Shown in pieces: positions 26,954 through 35,733 of a stretch of 64,000 bases of DNA. Both the position numbers and the translations under genes were made by a program. The stretch is from Acetobacter suratthaniensis (GTDB lineage Bacteria > Pseudomonadota > Alphaproteobacteria > Acetobacterales > Acetobacteraceae). Below the pieces are notes generated by a model that saw nothing but the letters and a program-made list of their open reading frames with translations, was not told where the DNA came from and searched no databases. Numbering within the stretch: position 1 is the first letter of the stretch; the number at the start of each line of letters is the position of its first letter. The stretch covers positions 1 through 64,000 of the forward strand of contig NZ_JAFVMG010000004.1 of the NCBI RefSeq assembly GCF_017377745.1, written 5' to 3'.

Positions 26954-27409
26954 TCATACACCAGAGGGCGTAATATCCAGCAGCTTTCTCAGGGCCTTCA
27001 TCAAAGGGGCATCCACCGCGGTGTCAAACGGACGGGCTGCCGCTACATCATACCCAACACACATGGGCAAAACCCGCTGGTGCGGCGCTTCATCCGCATA
27101 ACGGGGTACAATATGGGTATGGAGCGATGGCGCGAGATTGCACCATGTTTCGTAATTGATCCGCTCTGCGCCGGTCGCGCGCAACAGGGCATCGCCTACC
27201 CGCACGGTATCCGACAGGTAACGCAGCCGCGCGGCTTCCGGCATGGCGTTGAGCGACTCCACGTCCGGGTCGGCTATCAGAATACAATATCCGGCCAGCG
27301 GCTGGGTGTCGGCCAGCACCAGCCAGCCGCTCTCCATACGACCGATCACACGCGGGTCTTGCCCATTGCGAGCAAGGACAAGGCGCTTCTGGATAGGATT
27401 TTCAGACAC
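26954..27409 (-). CDS. HIT-family hydrolase-like protein
   Basis: The protein (151 residues from a GTG at 27409) has a HIT-type fold ending in LAPSLHTHIVPRY, the counterpart of the H-x-H-x-H motif. The first histidine is replaced by serine; the middle, nucleophilic position and the third are kept. Family members hydrolyse dinucleoside polyphosphates or AMP derivatives. The GTG start overlaps the ArsR-like gene by 8 bases and has GGGAAGAG upstream; longer starts run through the preceding gene. The substrate is unknown. Confidence 0.7.
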   Translation of the reverse strand: MSENPIQKRLVLARNGQDPRVIGRMESGWLVLADTQPLAGYCILIADPDVESLNAMPEAARLRYLSDTVRVGDALLRATGAERINYETWCNLAPSLHTHIVPRYADEAPHQRVLPMCVGYDVAAARPFDTAVDAPLMKALRKLLDITPSGV

Positions 27410-27827
27410 GTGACGTCTCTTCCCGCCGAATGGATGCAAACTGCGCCCCGCCTTCCGCTTCGTGGCGGCTGACATCGCGCGGCCTGCTGCCATAACGGGC
27501 CGTAACGGCCTCCAGCACGGGCAAAGAGGCTTCATCCCCTCGCAAAAGGGCAATCAGGGCACGCACACGCAGCATGTCATCCTCGCTGGCGATACTGTAG
27601 AAAATCGTCCGCGACTCGCGGCGTGGCACAACAATTTCTGCCCGCCGCAATGTGCCAAGCTGCTGGCTGAGTGTTGGCTGCCCAATACCGGTGCGGGTTT
27701 CAAGCTCGCCAACAGCCAGCGGGCCATGCCGCAGCAGAATATCCAGAATGACCAGACGCTGCGGCTGGGCAAACAGCTTGAGCCGCTCCACCATCTGCCG
27801 CGCTTCATCCAGTTGCAGGCTACTCAC
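27402..27827 (-). CDS. ArsR-family repressor, BigR-like but without cysteines
   Basis: This 141-residue regulator has the winged helix of the BigR/SqrR/YgaV branch: LKLFAQPQRLVILDILL, GELETRTGIGQPTLSQQLGTLRRAEIV and RRESRTIFYSI. BigR proteins repress persulfide-detoxification genes and sense polysulfide by disulfide chemistry between two cysteines. Here Asp29 occupies the place of the first cysteine and no cysteine exists anywhere in the protein. It lies between a peroxiredoxin (ATGA overlap) and a HIT gene, opposite blh and tauE, which supports the family call. Confidence 0.82.
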   Translation of the reverse strand: MSSLQLDEARQMVERLKLFAQPQRLVILDILLRHGPLAVGELETRTGIGQPTLSQQLGTLRRAEIVVPRRESRTIFYSIASEDDMLRVRALIALLRGDEASLPVLEAVTARYGSRPRDVSRHEAEGGAQFASIRREETSRV

Positions 27828-28516
27828 GCCCCGGCTCCCTGCCCCGTAGTTACGGGGGCCGGTGCGGTATCAGGCTGCTTTTTCATAAACCATTGCGGCC
27901 CCAACGCTTCTATTTCCTCCTGCGTCTGCCCGGCGGGCAGCACCACGGCATCGCCCGGCATCCAGCCTTCGGGGGTTAGCACATCGCCTTTGCTGACACG
28001 TTGCAGGGCGGCGAGCGTGCGCTTCATTTCCTCTACAGAGCGGCCGACCGTCATGGGGTACCATGTAACAACCCGCACAATGCCTTGCGGGTCGATAAAA
28101 TAGGTTCCTCGCACGGTAGCACTATTGCGCGCATCCGCATCCAGCATGCCATAGGCCTGCGCGATCACCAGCGAAGGGTCTTCCACAATCGGGAAAGGCA
28201 CCGATACGCCAAACTGCGTCCGAATAGCCTCCACCCACGCCAGATGCGCAGGCAGGCTGTCCACGGAAAGCCCCACCAGCGCACACCCCATGGCGCGGAA
28301 CTCCGGCTCCGCTCTGGCCAGGGCAAGGAACTCACTGGTGCAGACCGGCGTAAAGTCAGCAGGGTGGGAAAACAGCAGCACCCACTGTCCACGCAGACTG
28401 CTGAGGGTCAGGACACCGCGTGTCGTGCGGGCCATGAAATCCGGCGCGATGTCACCAATCCTGAGAGACACCGCGGCAGACGGCGCTGAGCCGGGCTGAG
28501 GCGATTGATCATTCAT
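27824..28516 (-). CDS. 1-Cys peroxiredoxin (Prx6-like)
   Basis: This 230-residue peroxiredoxin has the peroxidatic motif SHPADFTPVCTSEF, with the Cys in the expected PxxxTxxC context. The Prx6-type C-terminal domain includes KRTLAALQRVSKGDVLTPEGWMPGD. It should reduce hydrogen peroxide and organic peroxides. It is the first gene of a minus-strand run with the BigR-like repressor and is divergent from blh, so both may share the 28562-28582 operator. Only one cysteine is visible in the catalytic region. Confidence 0.9.
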   Translation of the reverse strand: MNDQSPQPGSAPSAAVSLRIGDIAPDFMARTTRGVLTLSSLRGQWVLLFSHPADFTPVCTSEFLALARAEPEFRAMGCALVGLSVDSLPAHLAWVEAIRTQFGVSVPFPIVEDPSLVIAQAYGMLDADARNSATVRGTYFIDPQGIVRVVTWYPMTVGRSVEEMKRTLAALQRVSKGDVLTPEGWMPGDAVVLPAGQTQEEIEALGPQWFMKKQPDTAPAPVTTGQGAGA

Positions 28517-28561
28517 GTGGTCTGTTTATGCGAAAAGCAACTCTTGACGCAAGATGGTTTC

Positions 28562-28582
28562 ATATTTAGTGAAAGTAAATAT
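28562..28582. promoter_or_regulatory. Palindromic operator between peroxiredoxin and blh
   Basis: ATATTTA and TAAATAT form a perfect 7-bp inverted repeat around 7 bases in the 104-bp divergent gap. It lies 39 bases before the blh start and 46 before the peroxiredoxin start. Size and symmetry suit an ArsR-family dimer, and the neighbouring BigR-like protein is the obvious candidate. Binding is inferred. Confidence 0.6.
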
Positions 28583-28620
28583 ACATTGTTACTGAAATTG
28601 ATAAACATTCAGGAGCGCAC

Positions 28621-29547
28621 ATGTCGGACCTTGCCCTTTCCGCCGCTTATGACCAGATCGTGGCAGCCGGTCACCAGCCGCAGACCCGCCCCTGTATCCG
28701 CAGTTTTTTTGATGAGACGACCTTCACCGCAACGCATGTCGTGCATGACCCACGCACGCGGGCGGCAGCCATTATAGATAGCGTAATGGATTACGACCCG
28801 GCCTCAGGCCGCACGTCGTTCCATTCCGCCGAACAGGTGGTGGCCTATGTCCGTCAGGAAAACCTGAACGTGCTCTGGCAGCTTGAAACCCATGCCCATG
28901 CCGACCACCTTTCCGCCGCACCATGGCTTAAGAAACAACTGGGCGGGCAGATCGGCATCGGGGCCGATATCGTGCAGGTGCAGCAGACCTTTGGCGCCAT
29001 TTTCAATGCCGAGCCGGCCTTCACCCGCGATGGCGCACAGTTCGACCATCTGTTCACCGATGGAGAAACCTTCTCTCTGGGCGATCTGCCCGCCATAGCG
29101 CTGCATGTACCCGGCCACACTCCGGCGGATATGGCCTTTATCATTGGTGATGCCGCCTTTATTGGCGATACGCTGTTCATGCCCGATTACGGCACCGCAC
29201 GGGCGGATTTTCCCGGCGGCAGCGCACGCACACTCTACCGCTCCATCCGCCGCCTGCTCTCCCTGCCGCCCCAAACACGGCTTTTCCTGTGCCATGACTA
29301 CAAGGCTCCCGGTCGCAACACATTCGTATGGGAAACCACGGTGGAGGCCGAGCGCCAGAACAACATCCATGTGCATGACGGAATCAGCGAGGATGCCTTT
29401 GTATCCATGCGCACAGCACGCGACGCAACGCTCTCCCTGCCCAACCTGATCATGCCTTCGGTTCAGATCAACATGCGGGCGGGCCATTTGCCCGCGCCCG
29501 AAAACAATGGCATCAGCTACATCAAGATTCCCGTAAACACGCTCTGA
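28621..29547 (+). CDS. blh: MBL-fold persulfide dioxygenase-type hydrolase (Blh)
   Basis: This 308-residue metallo-beta-lactamase-fold protein has the metal-binding motif THAHADHLSAA, then HVPGHTPADMAF, GDTLFMPDYGTARADFPGG and LCHDYKAPGRN. These match the Blh branch related to ETHE1 sulfur dioxygenase, which oxidises glutathione persulfide to sulfite. Starts such as RPCIRSFFDETTFTATHVV are typical. A good AGGAG precedes the ATG. Downstream, 25 bases on, is a TauE-type exporter that could remove sulfite. No rhodanese or sulfide:quinone reductase is present. Confidence 0.9.
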   Translation: MSDLALSAAYDQIVAAGHQPQTRPCIRSFFDETTFTATHVVHDPRTRAAAIIDSVMDYDPASGRTSFHSAEQVVAYVRQENLNVLWQLETHAHADHLSAAPWLKKQLGGQIGIGADIVQVQQTFGAIFNAEPAFTRDGAQFDHLFTDGETFSLGDLPAIALHVPGHTPADMAFIIGDAAFIGDTLFMPDYGTARADFPGGSARTLYRSIRRLLSLPPQTRLFLCHDYKAPGRNTFVWETTVEAERQNNIHVHDGISEDAFVSMRTARDATLSLPNLIMPSVQINMRAGHLPAPENNGISYIKIPVNTL

Positions 29548-29572
29548 CACGCACCGGACGGTTCTCCCTGCC

Positions 29573-30373
29573 ATGCTCTCCCACTCCCTGCTTCAGTCCG
29601 GCCTGCTCCATATCGGTGTGGAACTGCTCTGCGGCGCGCTGATTGGTTTCACACTCGGGCTGATTGGCGGGGGCGGCTCCATTCTGGCGGTGCCGCTCAT
29701 GGTATATGCCGTGGGCGTGCCGAACCCGCATGTCGCGATCGGTACCAGTGCACTGGCGGTTGCCATCAACGCCCTGATCGGACTGGGCCAGCATGCGCGC
29801 GCTGGCACGGTCAAATGGCGCTGTGCCGGTATTTTCGCCTCATGCGGGGTGGTAGGCGCTTTTCTGGGTGCGGGGCTTGGCAAGGCAATGGACGGCCAGA
29901 GGCTTCTGCTACTGTTTGCCCTGCTCATGATCGGAGTGGGTGCGCTTATGCTCCACGGCCGGGGCAACACCGGCTCCCCCGGCGCAAGCTGTAATCGCCA
30001 CAACGCCCCCAAGGTCATGACCTATGGGCTGGGTGCGGGCCTGCTTTCGGGTTTTTTCGGCATTGGCGGAGGATTTTTGATTGTGCCGGGGCTGATGGCC
30101 TCCACCAGCATGCCCATTCTCAACGCCGTTGGCACATCACTCGTGGCGGTTGCGGCGTTCGGGTTCAGCACGGCACTCAGCTATACCCTGTCCGGCTATG
30201 TGGACTGGCAACTGGCCGCGCTCTTTATCGCCGGTGGCGCTCTGGGTAGCATTCTGGGCACACGCACGGCCCGCAGCATGGCCGGATCAACCGGCAGGCT
30301 AACAACCCTTTTCGCGGGCGTGATCTTTCTGGTCGCGTTTTACATGATCTGGCAGGGTATTACGCGGCTATAA
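29573..30373 (+). CDS. TauE/SafE-family anion exporter
   Basis: This 266-residue membrane protein has about eight hydrophobic segments and two copies of the glycine-rich family motif, LGLIGGGGSILAVPLMVYAVGV and GFFGIGGGFLIVPGLM. Members export sulfite, sulfoacetate or related anions. Position right after blh, as in bigR operons, suggests sulfite efflux. Its last 14 bases overlap the convergent SulP gene. Confidence 0.88.
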   Translation: MLSHSLLQSGLLHIGVELLCGALIGFTLGLIGGGGSILAVPLMVYAVGVPNPHVAIGTSALAVAINALIGLGQHARAGTVKWRCAGIFASCGVVGAFLGAGLGKAMDGQRLLLLFALLMIGVGALMLHGRGNTGSPGASCNRHNAPKVMTYGLGAGLLSGFFGIGGGFLIVPGLMASTSMPILNAVGTSLVAVAAFGFSTALSYTLSGYVDWQLAALFIAGGALGSILGTRTARSMAGSTGRLTTLFAGVIFLVAFYMIWQGITRL

Positions 30374-32033
30374 GCGCCCGAGCGGCTGCCAGCGCCACAT
30401 GTAACTGCTCAAAAATATTCTGCTGCCCCACGGCTTCGACAATATGATGCCGCTCCATATCCGCCAGCGCATAGGGTAACACCCGCCCGAAAAAGACCTG
30501 CACATGCCGCGCACGCAAGCGCTCAAGCACATCACGCACCACACGGGCAGCGGAATAATCAATATCCGTAATGGCGCTGCAATCCACCACCAGACAACGT
30601 ACCGGCACCGGTGCCGTATCAATTAACAAAGTAATATCCTGAGAAAAAAGCTGGCAGTTTGCATAAAACAGGTCTGAGCTGAAGCGATAAATGATCAATC
30701 CCGGCTCTGTCTGCGCACCTGCCTGCACGGGCTCTACTTCCATTGTGCCTGTCGCGGCATCCGAGCGCAGCACCATGGTATGTGGCCTGTAACTATGCCG
30801 CACATGCCGGAACAGGGAGAGTGCAATGGCAATAAAAATACCCTGCTCCACCCCCACTCCCACCACGGTAACAGCCGTCACCAGTGCAAGCCAGAACTCT
30901 CCGGGGCTTTCACGCCGGATGCTGTTGAGCGCCTGCACATCCACCATGCCGACCGCAACGCAGAAAACCACCGATGCCAGCACGCAATGCGGCAACCATG
31001 CCAGCGGCCCGGTTAATGCCAGCAGCACACACACCGTCACTCCGGCAAAAACCACCTGCGCACGCTGGGTCATGGCCCCCGCGCGCACGGCCATAGCGGT
31101 CTGGGTCGGGCTGCCATTGACAGTGAAAGTGCCACTCAGCCCGGCCACGGCATTGGCGGCGGACAGGCCGAGGATATCGCGGTTTTCATCCACATTTTCA
31201 TGAAACATATCGGCAAAGGCACGCGATGTTGCGGCGCTCTGGGCAATGATGACAAACACGCAGGATGCCGAAACCGGCAAAAGGGCCAGCATGTTTTCCC
31301 ACGGGATGACGGGCACATGCAAAACGGGCAACCCACCCCGCACCGGCCCCAGCACCCCAACACCGTGGGCTGTGGGCCACCCGCTCCAGCCGAGCACTAT
31401 ACCAAGCCCCACAACAACAAGAGCTACCGGTTTACGCGCACAATATTTCTGCCCGAGTAGCAGCCCCAGACAGGCCACACCAGAAATCAGAACCGCCGCC
31501 CCATTCGCCTGAGGCAACCCGCGCACCAGTTCCAGCACCTGCAAAGCAGGTGTATGGCGGGCCGATACCAGACCGAGCATATCGTACAGCATTCCCAGCC
31601 CGACCTGCACTCCCACGCCAGCCAAAAAACCCACCAGCACGGTGCGGGAGAGAAAATCCGCCAGAAAACCAAGCCGACATAGCCGGGCCACCAGCAAAAA
31701 ACCCGCATTCAACAAGGCAACCGCACTCACCATGCTGATATAGGCTGCACTCCCCATCGGAGCCATTTCAGACAATGCGCCCGAAAAAATAGCGGCTGTA
31801 GCAGAATCCGCCGCCACGACCAGATGGCGCGAGGCGCCAAGTGCTGCAAACGCCAGCAAAGGCAGCAATACTGTATAAAGTCCGGTTACGGGGGGCATGC
31901 CCGCTATCCGCGCATAGCCGAGAACCTGCGGAATGTTCATGGAGGCAAGGGAAAGCCCCGCCAGCGCATCGCGTCCGAAACTGGCGGAAATCTTCAGGCC
32001 GAAAAAGCCCGGCCCCTTCCATTCCATGCCCAT
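30360..32033 (-). CDS. SulP-family anion transporter with STAS domain
   Basis: This 557-residue transporter has the SulP core (GFFGLKISASFGRDALAGLSLASMNIPQVLGYARIAGMPPVTGLYTVLL-type start, and SGTFTVNGSPTQTAMAVRAGA) with 10 or more membrane segments. A C-terminal STAS domain (about residues 435-545, CLVVDCSAITDIDYSAARVV) follows. Sulfate or bicarbonate is the likely substrate; the sulfur neighbours favour sulfate but do not prove it. The ATG at 32033 is chosen for the AGAAGGAG 6 bases before it. It is convergent with tauE and divergent from arsC. Confidence 0.88.
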   Translation of the reverse strand: MGMEWKGPGFFGLKISASFGRDALAGLSLASMNIPQVLGYARIAGMPPVTGLYTVLLPLLAFAALGASRHLVVAADSATAAIFSGALSEMAPMGSAAYISMVSAVALLNAGFLLVARLCRLGFLADFLSRTVLVGFLAGVGVQVGLGMLYDMLGLVSARHTPALQVLELVRGLPQANGAAVLISGVACLGLLLGQKYCARKPVALVVVGLGIVLGWSGWPTAHGVGVLGPVRGGLPVLHVPVIPWENMLALLPVSASCVFVIIAQSAATSRAFADMFHENVDENRDILGLSAANAVAGLSGTFTVNGSPTQTAMAVRAGAMTQRAQVVFAGVTVCVLLALTGPLAWLPHCVLASVVFCVAVGMVDVQALNSIRRESPGEFWLALVTAVTVVGVGVEQGIFIAIALSLFRHVRHSYRPHTMVLRSDAATGTMEVEPVQAGAQTEPGLIIYRFSSDLFYANCQLFSQDITLLIDTAPVPVRCLVVDCSAITDIDYSAARVVRDVLERLRARHVQVFFGRVLPYALADMERHHIVEAVGQQNIFEQLHVALAAARALIAA

Positions 32034-32164
32034 TGCATCTCCTTCTGTCCTCCGGCGGTGCTGTGCAAGGCGGGCCGGGCTGTCGTTTCCATCATCCATC
32101 GCAGCGGGTTTGCACGCCAAGCGGAACATGCGACATTTGCGGTTTTTCCAGCCAAGGACAGATC

Positions 32165-32515
32165 ATGACCGTTACCGTGTACCATAACCCTTCTTGCGGC
32201 ACATCGCGCTCCGTTCTGGAACTGGTGCGTCAGGCCGGGATCGAACCTGAAATCGTTCTTTACCTGAAAACCCCACTTACACGGGCTGATCTCGACAGAC
32301 TGGTCAAGCAAGGCCCGGCAACCGCGCGCGACCTGCTTCGCAGCAAGGAAAAACTCTGCGCTGAATTGGGTCTGGATAAACCTGACGTTACGGACAGCCA
32401 GATTCTGGATGCTATCGCGGCCCATCCCGTTCTGCTGAACAGGCCGGTTGTGGCAACACCCCGTGGCGTCAAGGCCTGCCGCCCGGCGGATACGGTGCTG
32501 TCACTCCTGCCGTAA
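32165..32515 (+). CDS. arsC: Arsenate reductase, glutaredoxin-dependent type
   Basis: This 116-residue enzyme has the catalytic cysteine at 11 in YHNPSCGTSRSVLELV and the arginine in VLLNRPVVATPRGVKACRP, as in plasmid R773-type ArsC. It reduces arsenate to arsenite with glutathione and glutaredoxin. AAGGACAG precedes the ATG. No arsB or arsenite-type operon is nearby; a general ArsC-fold reductase role is possible. Confidence 0.88.
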   Translation: MTVTVYHNPSCGTSRSVLELVRQAGIEPEIVLYLKTPLTRADLDRLVKQGPATARDLLRSKEKLCAELGLDKPDVTDSQILDAIAAHPVLLNRPVVATPRGVKACRPADTVLSLLP

Positions 32516-32527
32516 GGCCGCCATACA

Positions 32528-32553
32528 CCCCCGGCGGATGATCCAGCCGGGGG
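32528..32553. terminator. Hairpin between arsC and the second frmA
   Basis: The stem CCCCCGGC/GCCGGGGG (32528-32535 and 32546-32553) lies 12 bases after arsC and 9 bases after the convergent frmA stop. It can act on both strands. It is the copy of the hairpin at 198-223. Confidence 0.55.
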
Positions 32554-32562
32554 TATGTGTTC

Positions 32563-33678
32563 TCAGAACTCGACGACAGTGCGGATGCTCTCACCGCGCT
32601 CCATCATGTCAAAGCCCTCATTGATCCGCTCCAGCGGCAGCTTGTGCGTGATCAGATCGTCAATGTTGATCCGGTTTTCCATATACCAGTCAACAATCTT
32701 GGGAACATCCGTACGACCCCGCGCCCCACCAAAAGCAGAGCCAATCCAGCGCCGACCCGTAACAAGCTGGAACGGACGCGTGCTGATCTCCTGACCCGCA
32801 GCCGCAACGCCAATAATCGTCGAAACACCCCAGCCACGATGCGCACATTCCAGGGCCTGACGCATCAGTGTCGGATTGCCGACACACTCAAAGGTGTAGT
32901 CTGCCCCACCACCAGTCAGTTCCACAAGATGGCCCACAACATCGCCATTCGGCCCAAGGTCACGCGGGTTTACAAAATCCGTCATGCCAAACTGCCGCGC
33001 CATCGCCTCACGCGCAGGGTTGATGTCAACGCCGATAATCCGGTCCGCGCCCACCATCTTCGCACCCTGAATCACGTTCAGGCCAATCCCCCCAAGACCA
33101 AACACAACAACCGTCGAGCCGGGTTCAACCTTAGCCGTGAACAGAACCGCGCCAATACCCGTGGTCACACCGCAGCCAATATAGCAGACCTTGTCAAACG
33201 GTGCGTCAGGGCGGATCTTCGCCAGCGCAATCTCCGGCAGAACCGTGTAGTTCGCAAAGGTCGAACAGCCCATGTAATGATGGATCGGCTGACCCTTGAA
33301 CGAAAAGCGCGACGTGCCATCAGGCATCAGACCCTTGCCCTGTGTCGAACGGATGGCTGTGCACAAGTTCGTCTTGCGCGAAAGGCATGATTTGCACTCG
33401 CGGCACTCGGGCGTATACAGCGGGATAACATGATCCCCCGGACGCAGATGCTGCACACCAGCACCAACCTCCACAACAACACCAGCCCCTTCATGCCCCA
33501 GAATGGCAGGAAAAAGACCCTCAGGGTCCGCACCAGAAAGCGTGTATTTGTCCGTGTGGCATAGGCCCGTCGCCTTCACCTCTACAAGAACCTCACCCGC
33601 TCGCGGCCCTGCCAGTTGAACCCGCTCAATCTCCAATGCACGTCCAGCCTCAAAGGCTACCGCCGCCCTTACGTCCAT
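32563..33678 (-). CDS. frmA: S-(hydroxymethyl)glutathione dehydrogenase (class III alcohol dehydrogenase), copy 2
   Basis: This 371-residue copy is about 98.9 percent identical in DNA to 233-1348: 12 differences in 1116 bases, 11 of them silent, and Ala23 replacing Glu23. All zinc ligands and the nucleotide-binding motif are intact. Unlike copy 1 it stands alone with its own promoter region. GGGAG lies 9 bases before the ATG, and a TATAGT -10-like box is seen on the minus strand near 33744-33749. Homology to copy 1 stops at the start codon, so the promoters differ. It probably handles general formaldehyde stress. Confidence 0.95.
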   Translation of the reverse strand: MDVRAAVAFEAGRALEIERVQLAGPRAGEVLVEVKATGLCHTDKYTLSGADPEGLFPAILGHEGAGVVVEVGAGVQHLRPGDHVIPLYTPECRECKSCLSRKTNLCTAIRSTQGKGLMPDGTSRFSFKGQPIHHYMGCSTFANYTVLPEIALAKIRPDAPFDKVCYIGCGVTTGIGAVLFTAKVEPGSTVVVFGLGGIGLNVIQGAKMVGADRIIGVDINPAREAMARQFGMTDFVNPRDLGPNGDVVGHLVELTGGGADYTFECVGNPTLMRQALECAHRGWGVSTIIGVAAAGQEISTRPFQLVTGRRWIGSAFGGARGRTDVPKIVDWYMENRINIDDLITHKLPLERINEGFDMMERGESIRTVVEF

Positions 33679-33884
33679 TTTTTGCACTCCCGCTTCATGC
33701 ACCACAGGGCCAGAAAAAACCGACCGTATTGATACCGTTCCGTACTATAGGCCACGCCCCCTGCAAAGGGCAGAGGGGGACAGCCACGAACCGCCAGCGC
33801 TCACACCGGAGTGATCAGCCCGCCTAAGCCCTCGGTCTTCAGTCCAGAAGCGACAATCCGCAGGAGAGGCCGCATACAGCACGT

Positions 33885-33907
33885 ATCCATATATTTTAGA
33901 TATGGAT
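33885..33907. promoter_or_regulatory. Inverted repeat upstream of pdc
   Basis: ATCCATAT and ATATGGAT form a perfect 8-bp inverted repeat around 7 bases. It lies about 90 bp before the pdc start and is a likely dimeric regulator site. The regulator is unknown. Confidence 0.55.
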
Positions 33908-33931
33908 TGTCCATCATTCATATATTGGACA
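33908..33931. promoter_or_regulatory. Second inverted repeat upstream of pdc
   Basis: TGTCCA and TGGACA form a 6-bp inverted repeat around 12 bases, directly abutting the first repeat. The TCCA/TGGA half-sites are shared with the 33885-33907 element, so one protein may bind both cooperatively. Confidence 0.45.
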
Positions 33932-33996
33932 TTTGTCAGAGCCGGGTTTTTACAATGAGCGCAATCGCTATCCTGCGTTGTTGGAGTATTCCGAGC

Positions 33997-35673
33997 GTGA
34001 CCTATACCGTTGGCATGTATCTTGCAGACCGCCTTGTACAAATCGGTCTGAAGCACCATTTCGCCGTTGCGGGCGACTACAACCTTGTCCTGCTGGACCA
34101 GTTGCTCCTCAACAAGGGCATGGAGCAGATTTACTGCTGCAATGAACTGAACTGCGGTTTCAGCGCCGAAGGCTACGCCCGCTCCAATGGCGCTGCGGCC
34201 GCTGTGGTCACCTTTAGCGTTGGCGCCATTTCAGCCATGAACGCCATTGGTGGCGCCTATGCCGAAAACCTGCCCGTTATCCTGATTTCCGGTGCACCCA
34301 ACAGCAACGATCACGGCACCGGCCATGTTCTGCACCACACCACAGGCAAGACCGATTACGGCTACCAGCTTGAAATGGCGCGTCAGGTCACCTGTGCGGC
34401 CGAAAGCATTACGGATGCCCACTCCGCCCCGGCCAAAATCGACCATGTGATCCGCACCGCGCTGCGTGAGCGCAAGCCTGCCTATCTGGAAATTGCCTGC
34501 AATATTTCCTCTGAACCCTGCGTGCAGCCCGGCCCTGTCAGCAGCCTGCTGGCCGAGCCCGAAATCGACCACAAGAGCCTTAAAGCCGCTGTGGATGCGA
34601 CCGTTGCTTTTCTGGAAAAATCCACCAAACCCGTCATGCTGGTGGGCAGCAAGCTGCGTGCCGCCAATGCGCTGGCCGAAACCGAAGCACTGGCCGACAA
34701 GCTGCAATGCGCTGTTACCATCATGGCGGCGGCCAAAGGCTTTTTCCCTGAAGACCATGCTGGTTTCCGTGGCCTGTACTGGGGCGAGGTCTCAACCCCC
34801 GGCGCGCAGGAACTGGTTGAAAGCACCGATGCGCTGCTGTGCATTGCGCCCGTGTTCAATGACTACTCAACGGTTGGCTGGTCTGCATGGCCCAAAGGCC
34901 CCAATGTCATTCTGGCAGAACCCGACCGCGTAACGGTTGATGGCCGCGCCTATGACGGCTTTACCCTGCGCGCCTTCCTACATGCTCTGGCTGAAAAAGC
35001 CCCTGCACGTCCGGCTTCCGCCAAAAATGGCAGCGTGCCGACATTCTCGCTGCCCGCCACATCCGATGAAGCTGGCCTGACGAATGACGAAATCGTGCGT
35101 CATATCAACGCCATGCTAACATCCGACACCACGCTGGTGGCTGAAACGGGCGATTCATGGTTCAACGCCATGCGCATGACCCTGCCCCGTGGCGCACGGG
35201 TGGAACTGGAAATGCAGTGGGGGCATATCGGCTGGTCCGTGCCGTCTTCCTTCGGTAATGCCATGGGCTCGCAGGATCGCCAGCATGTAGTGATGGTGGG
35301 TGATGGCTCTTTCCAGCTTACCGCACAGGAAGTGGCGCAGATGGTGCGTTACGAGCTGCCCGTCATCATCTTCCTGATCAACAACCGTGGTTATGTCATT
35401 GAAATCGCCATTCATGACGGGCCTTACAACTACATCAAAAACTGGGATTACGCCGGTCTGATGGAAGTTTTCAATGCGGGTGAAGGTCATGGCCTTGGCC
35501 TGAAAGCCACCACGCCGAAAGAACTGGCGGAAGCCATTGCCAAGGCCAAAGCCAATACCCGTGGCCCGACGCTGATCGAGTGCCAGATTGACCGTAAGGA
35601 CTGCACGGATACGCTGGTCAAATGGGGCCGCAAGGTTGCCTCGGCCAACGCACGCAAAACGCCGCTGGCCTGA
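33997..35673 (+). CDS. pdc: Pyruvate decarboxylase
   Basis: This 558-residue thiamine-diphosphate enzyme decarboxylates pyruvate to acetaldehyde, a rare activity in bacteria that acetic acid bacteria use in lactate oxidation to acetate. The N-terminal glutamate region [17 protein letters not shown] and the cofactor motif [16 protein letters not shown]...NNRGY are intact. It closely resembles the Acetobacter protein. The start is taken as the GTG at 33997 (reading [12 protein letters not shown]), because the family begins MTYTVGMYL and the length then fits; the frame stays open further upstream without similarity. A GGAG lies about 10 bases before the GTG. Confidence 0.95.
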   Translation: MTYTVGMYLADRLVQIGLKHHFAVAGDYNLVLLDQLLLNKGMEQIYCCNELNCGFSAEGYARSNGAAAAVVTFSVGAISAMNAIGGAYAENLPVILISGAPNSNDHGTGHVLHHTTGKTDYGYQLEMARQVTCAAESITDAHSAPAKIDHVIRTALRERKPAYLEIACNISSEPCVQPGPVSSLLAEPEIDHKSLKAAVDATVAFLEKSTKPVMLVGSKLRAANALAETEALADKLQCAVTIMAAAKGFFPEDHAGFRGLYWGEVSTPGAQELVESTDALLCIAPVFNDYSTVGWSAWPKGPNVILAEPDRVTVDGRAYDGFTLRAFLHALAEKAPARPASAKNGSVPTFSLPATSDEAGLTNDEIVRHINAMLTSDTTLVAETGDSWFNAMRMTLPRGARVELEMQWGHIGWSVPSSFGNAMGSQDRQHVVMVGDGSFQLTAQEVAQMVRYELPVIIFLINNRGYVIEIAIHDGPYNYIKNWDYAGLMEVFNAGEGHGLGLKATTPKELAEAIAKAKANTRGPTLIECQIDRKDCTDTLVKWGRKVASANARKTPLA

Positions 35674-35733
35674 TACATAACGGGCGCGCCCAAAAGGCAC
35701 GCCCGCCTTACGCGGTAAAAAGACTTGATACAC

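Larger units (their letters stand above)
33679..33996. promoter_or_regulatory. Divergent promoter region between frmA copy 2 and pdc
   Basis: This 318-bp gap holds the frmA promoter on its left side, including ACCGT repeated 11 bp apart near 33721-33736. An imperfect GC hairpin lies near 33758-33780. Two adjacent inverted repeats next to pdc are listed separately. Open frames here are only extensions of pdc. Confidence 0.5.

Noticed and set aside
32557..33390. A 277-codon plus-strand frame, with a matching 245-codon one at 314-1051
   Set aside because: Both are antisense to the frmA copies; their similarity to each other merely reflects the duplication.
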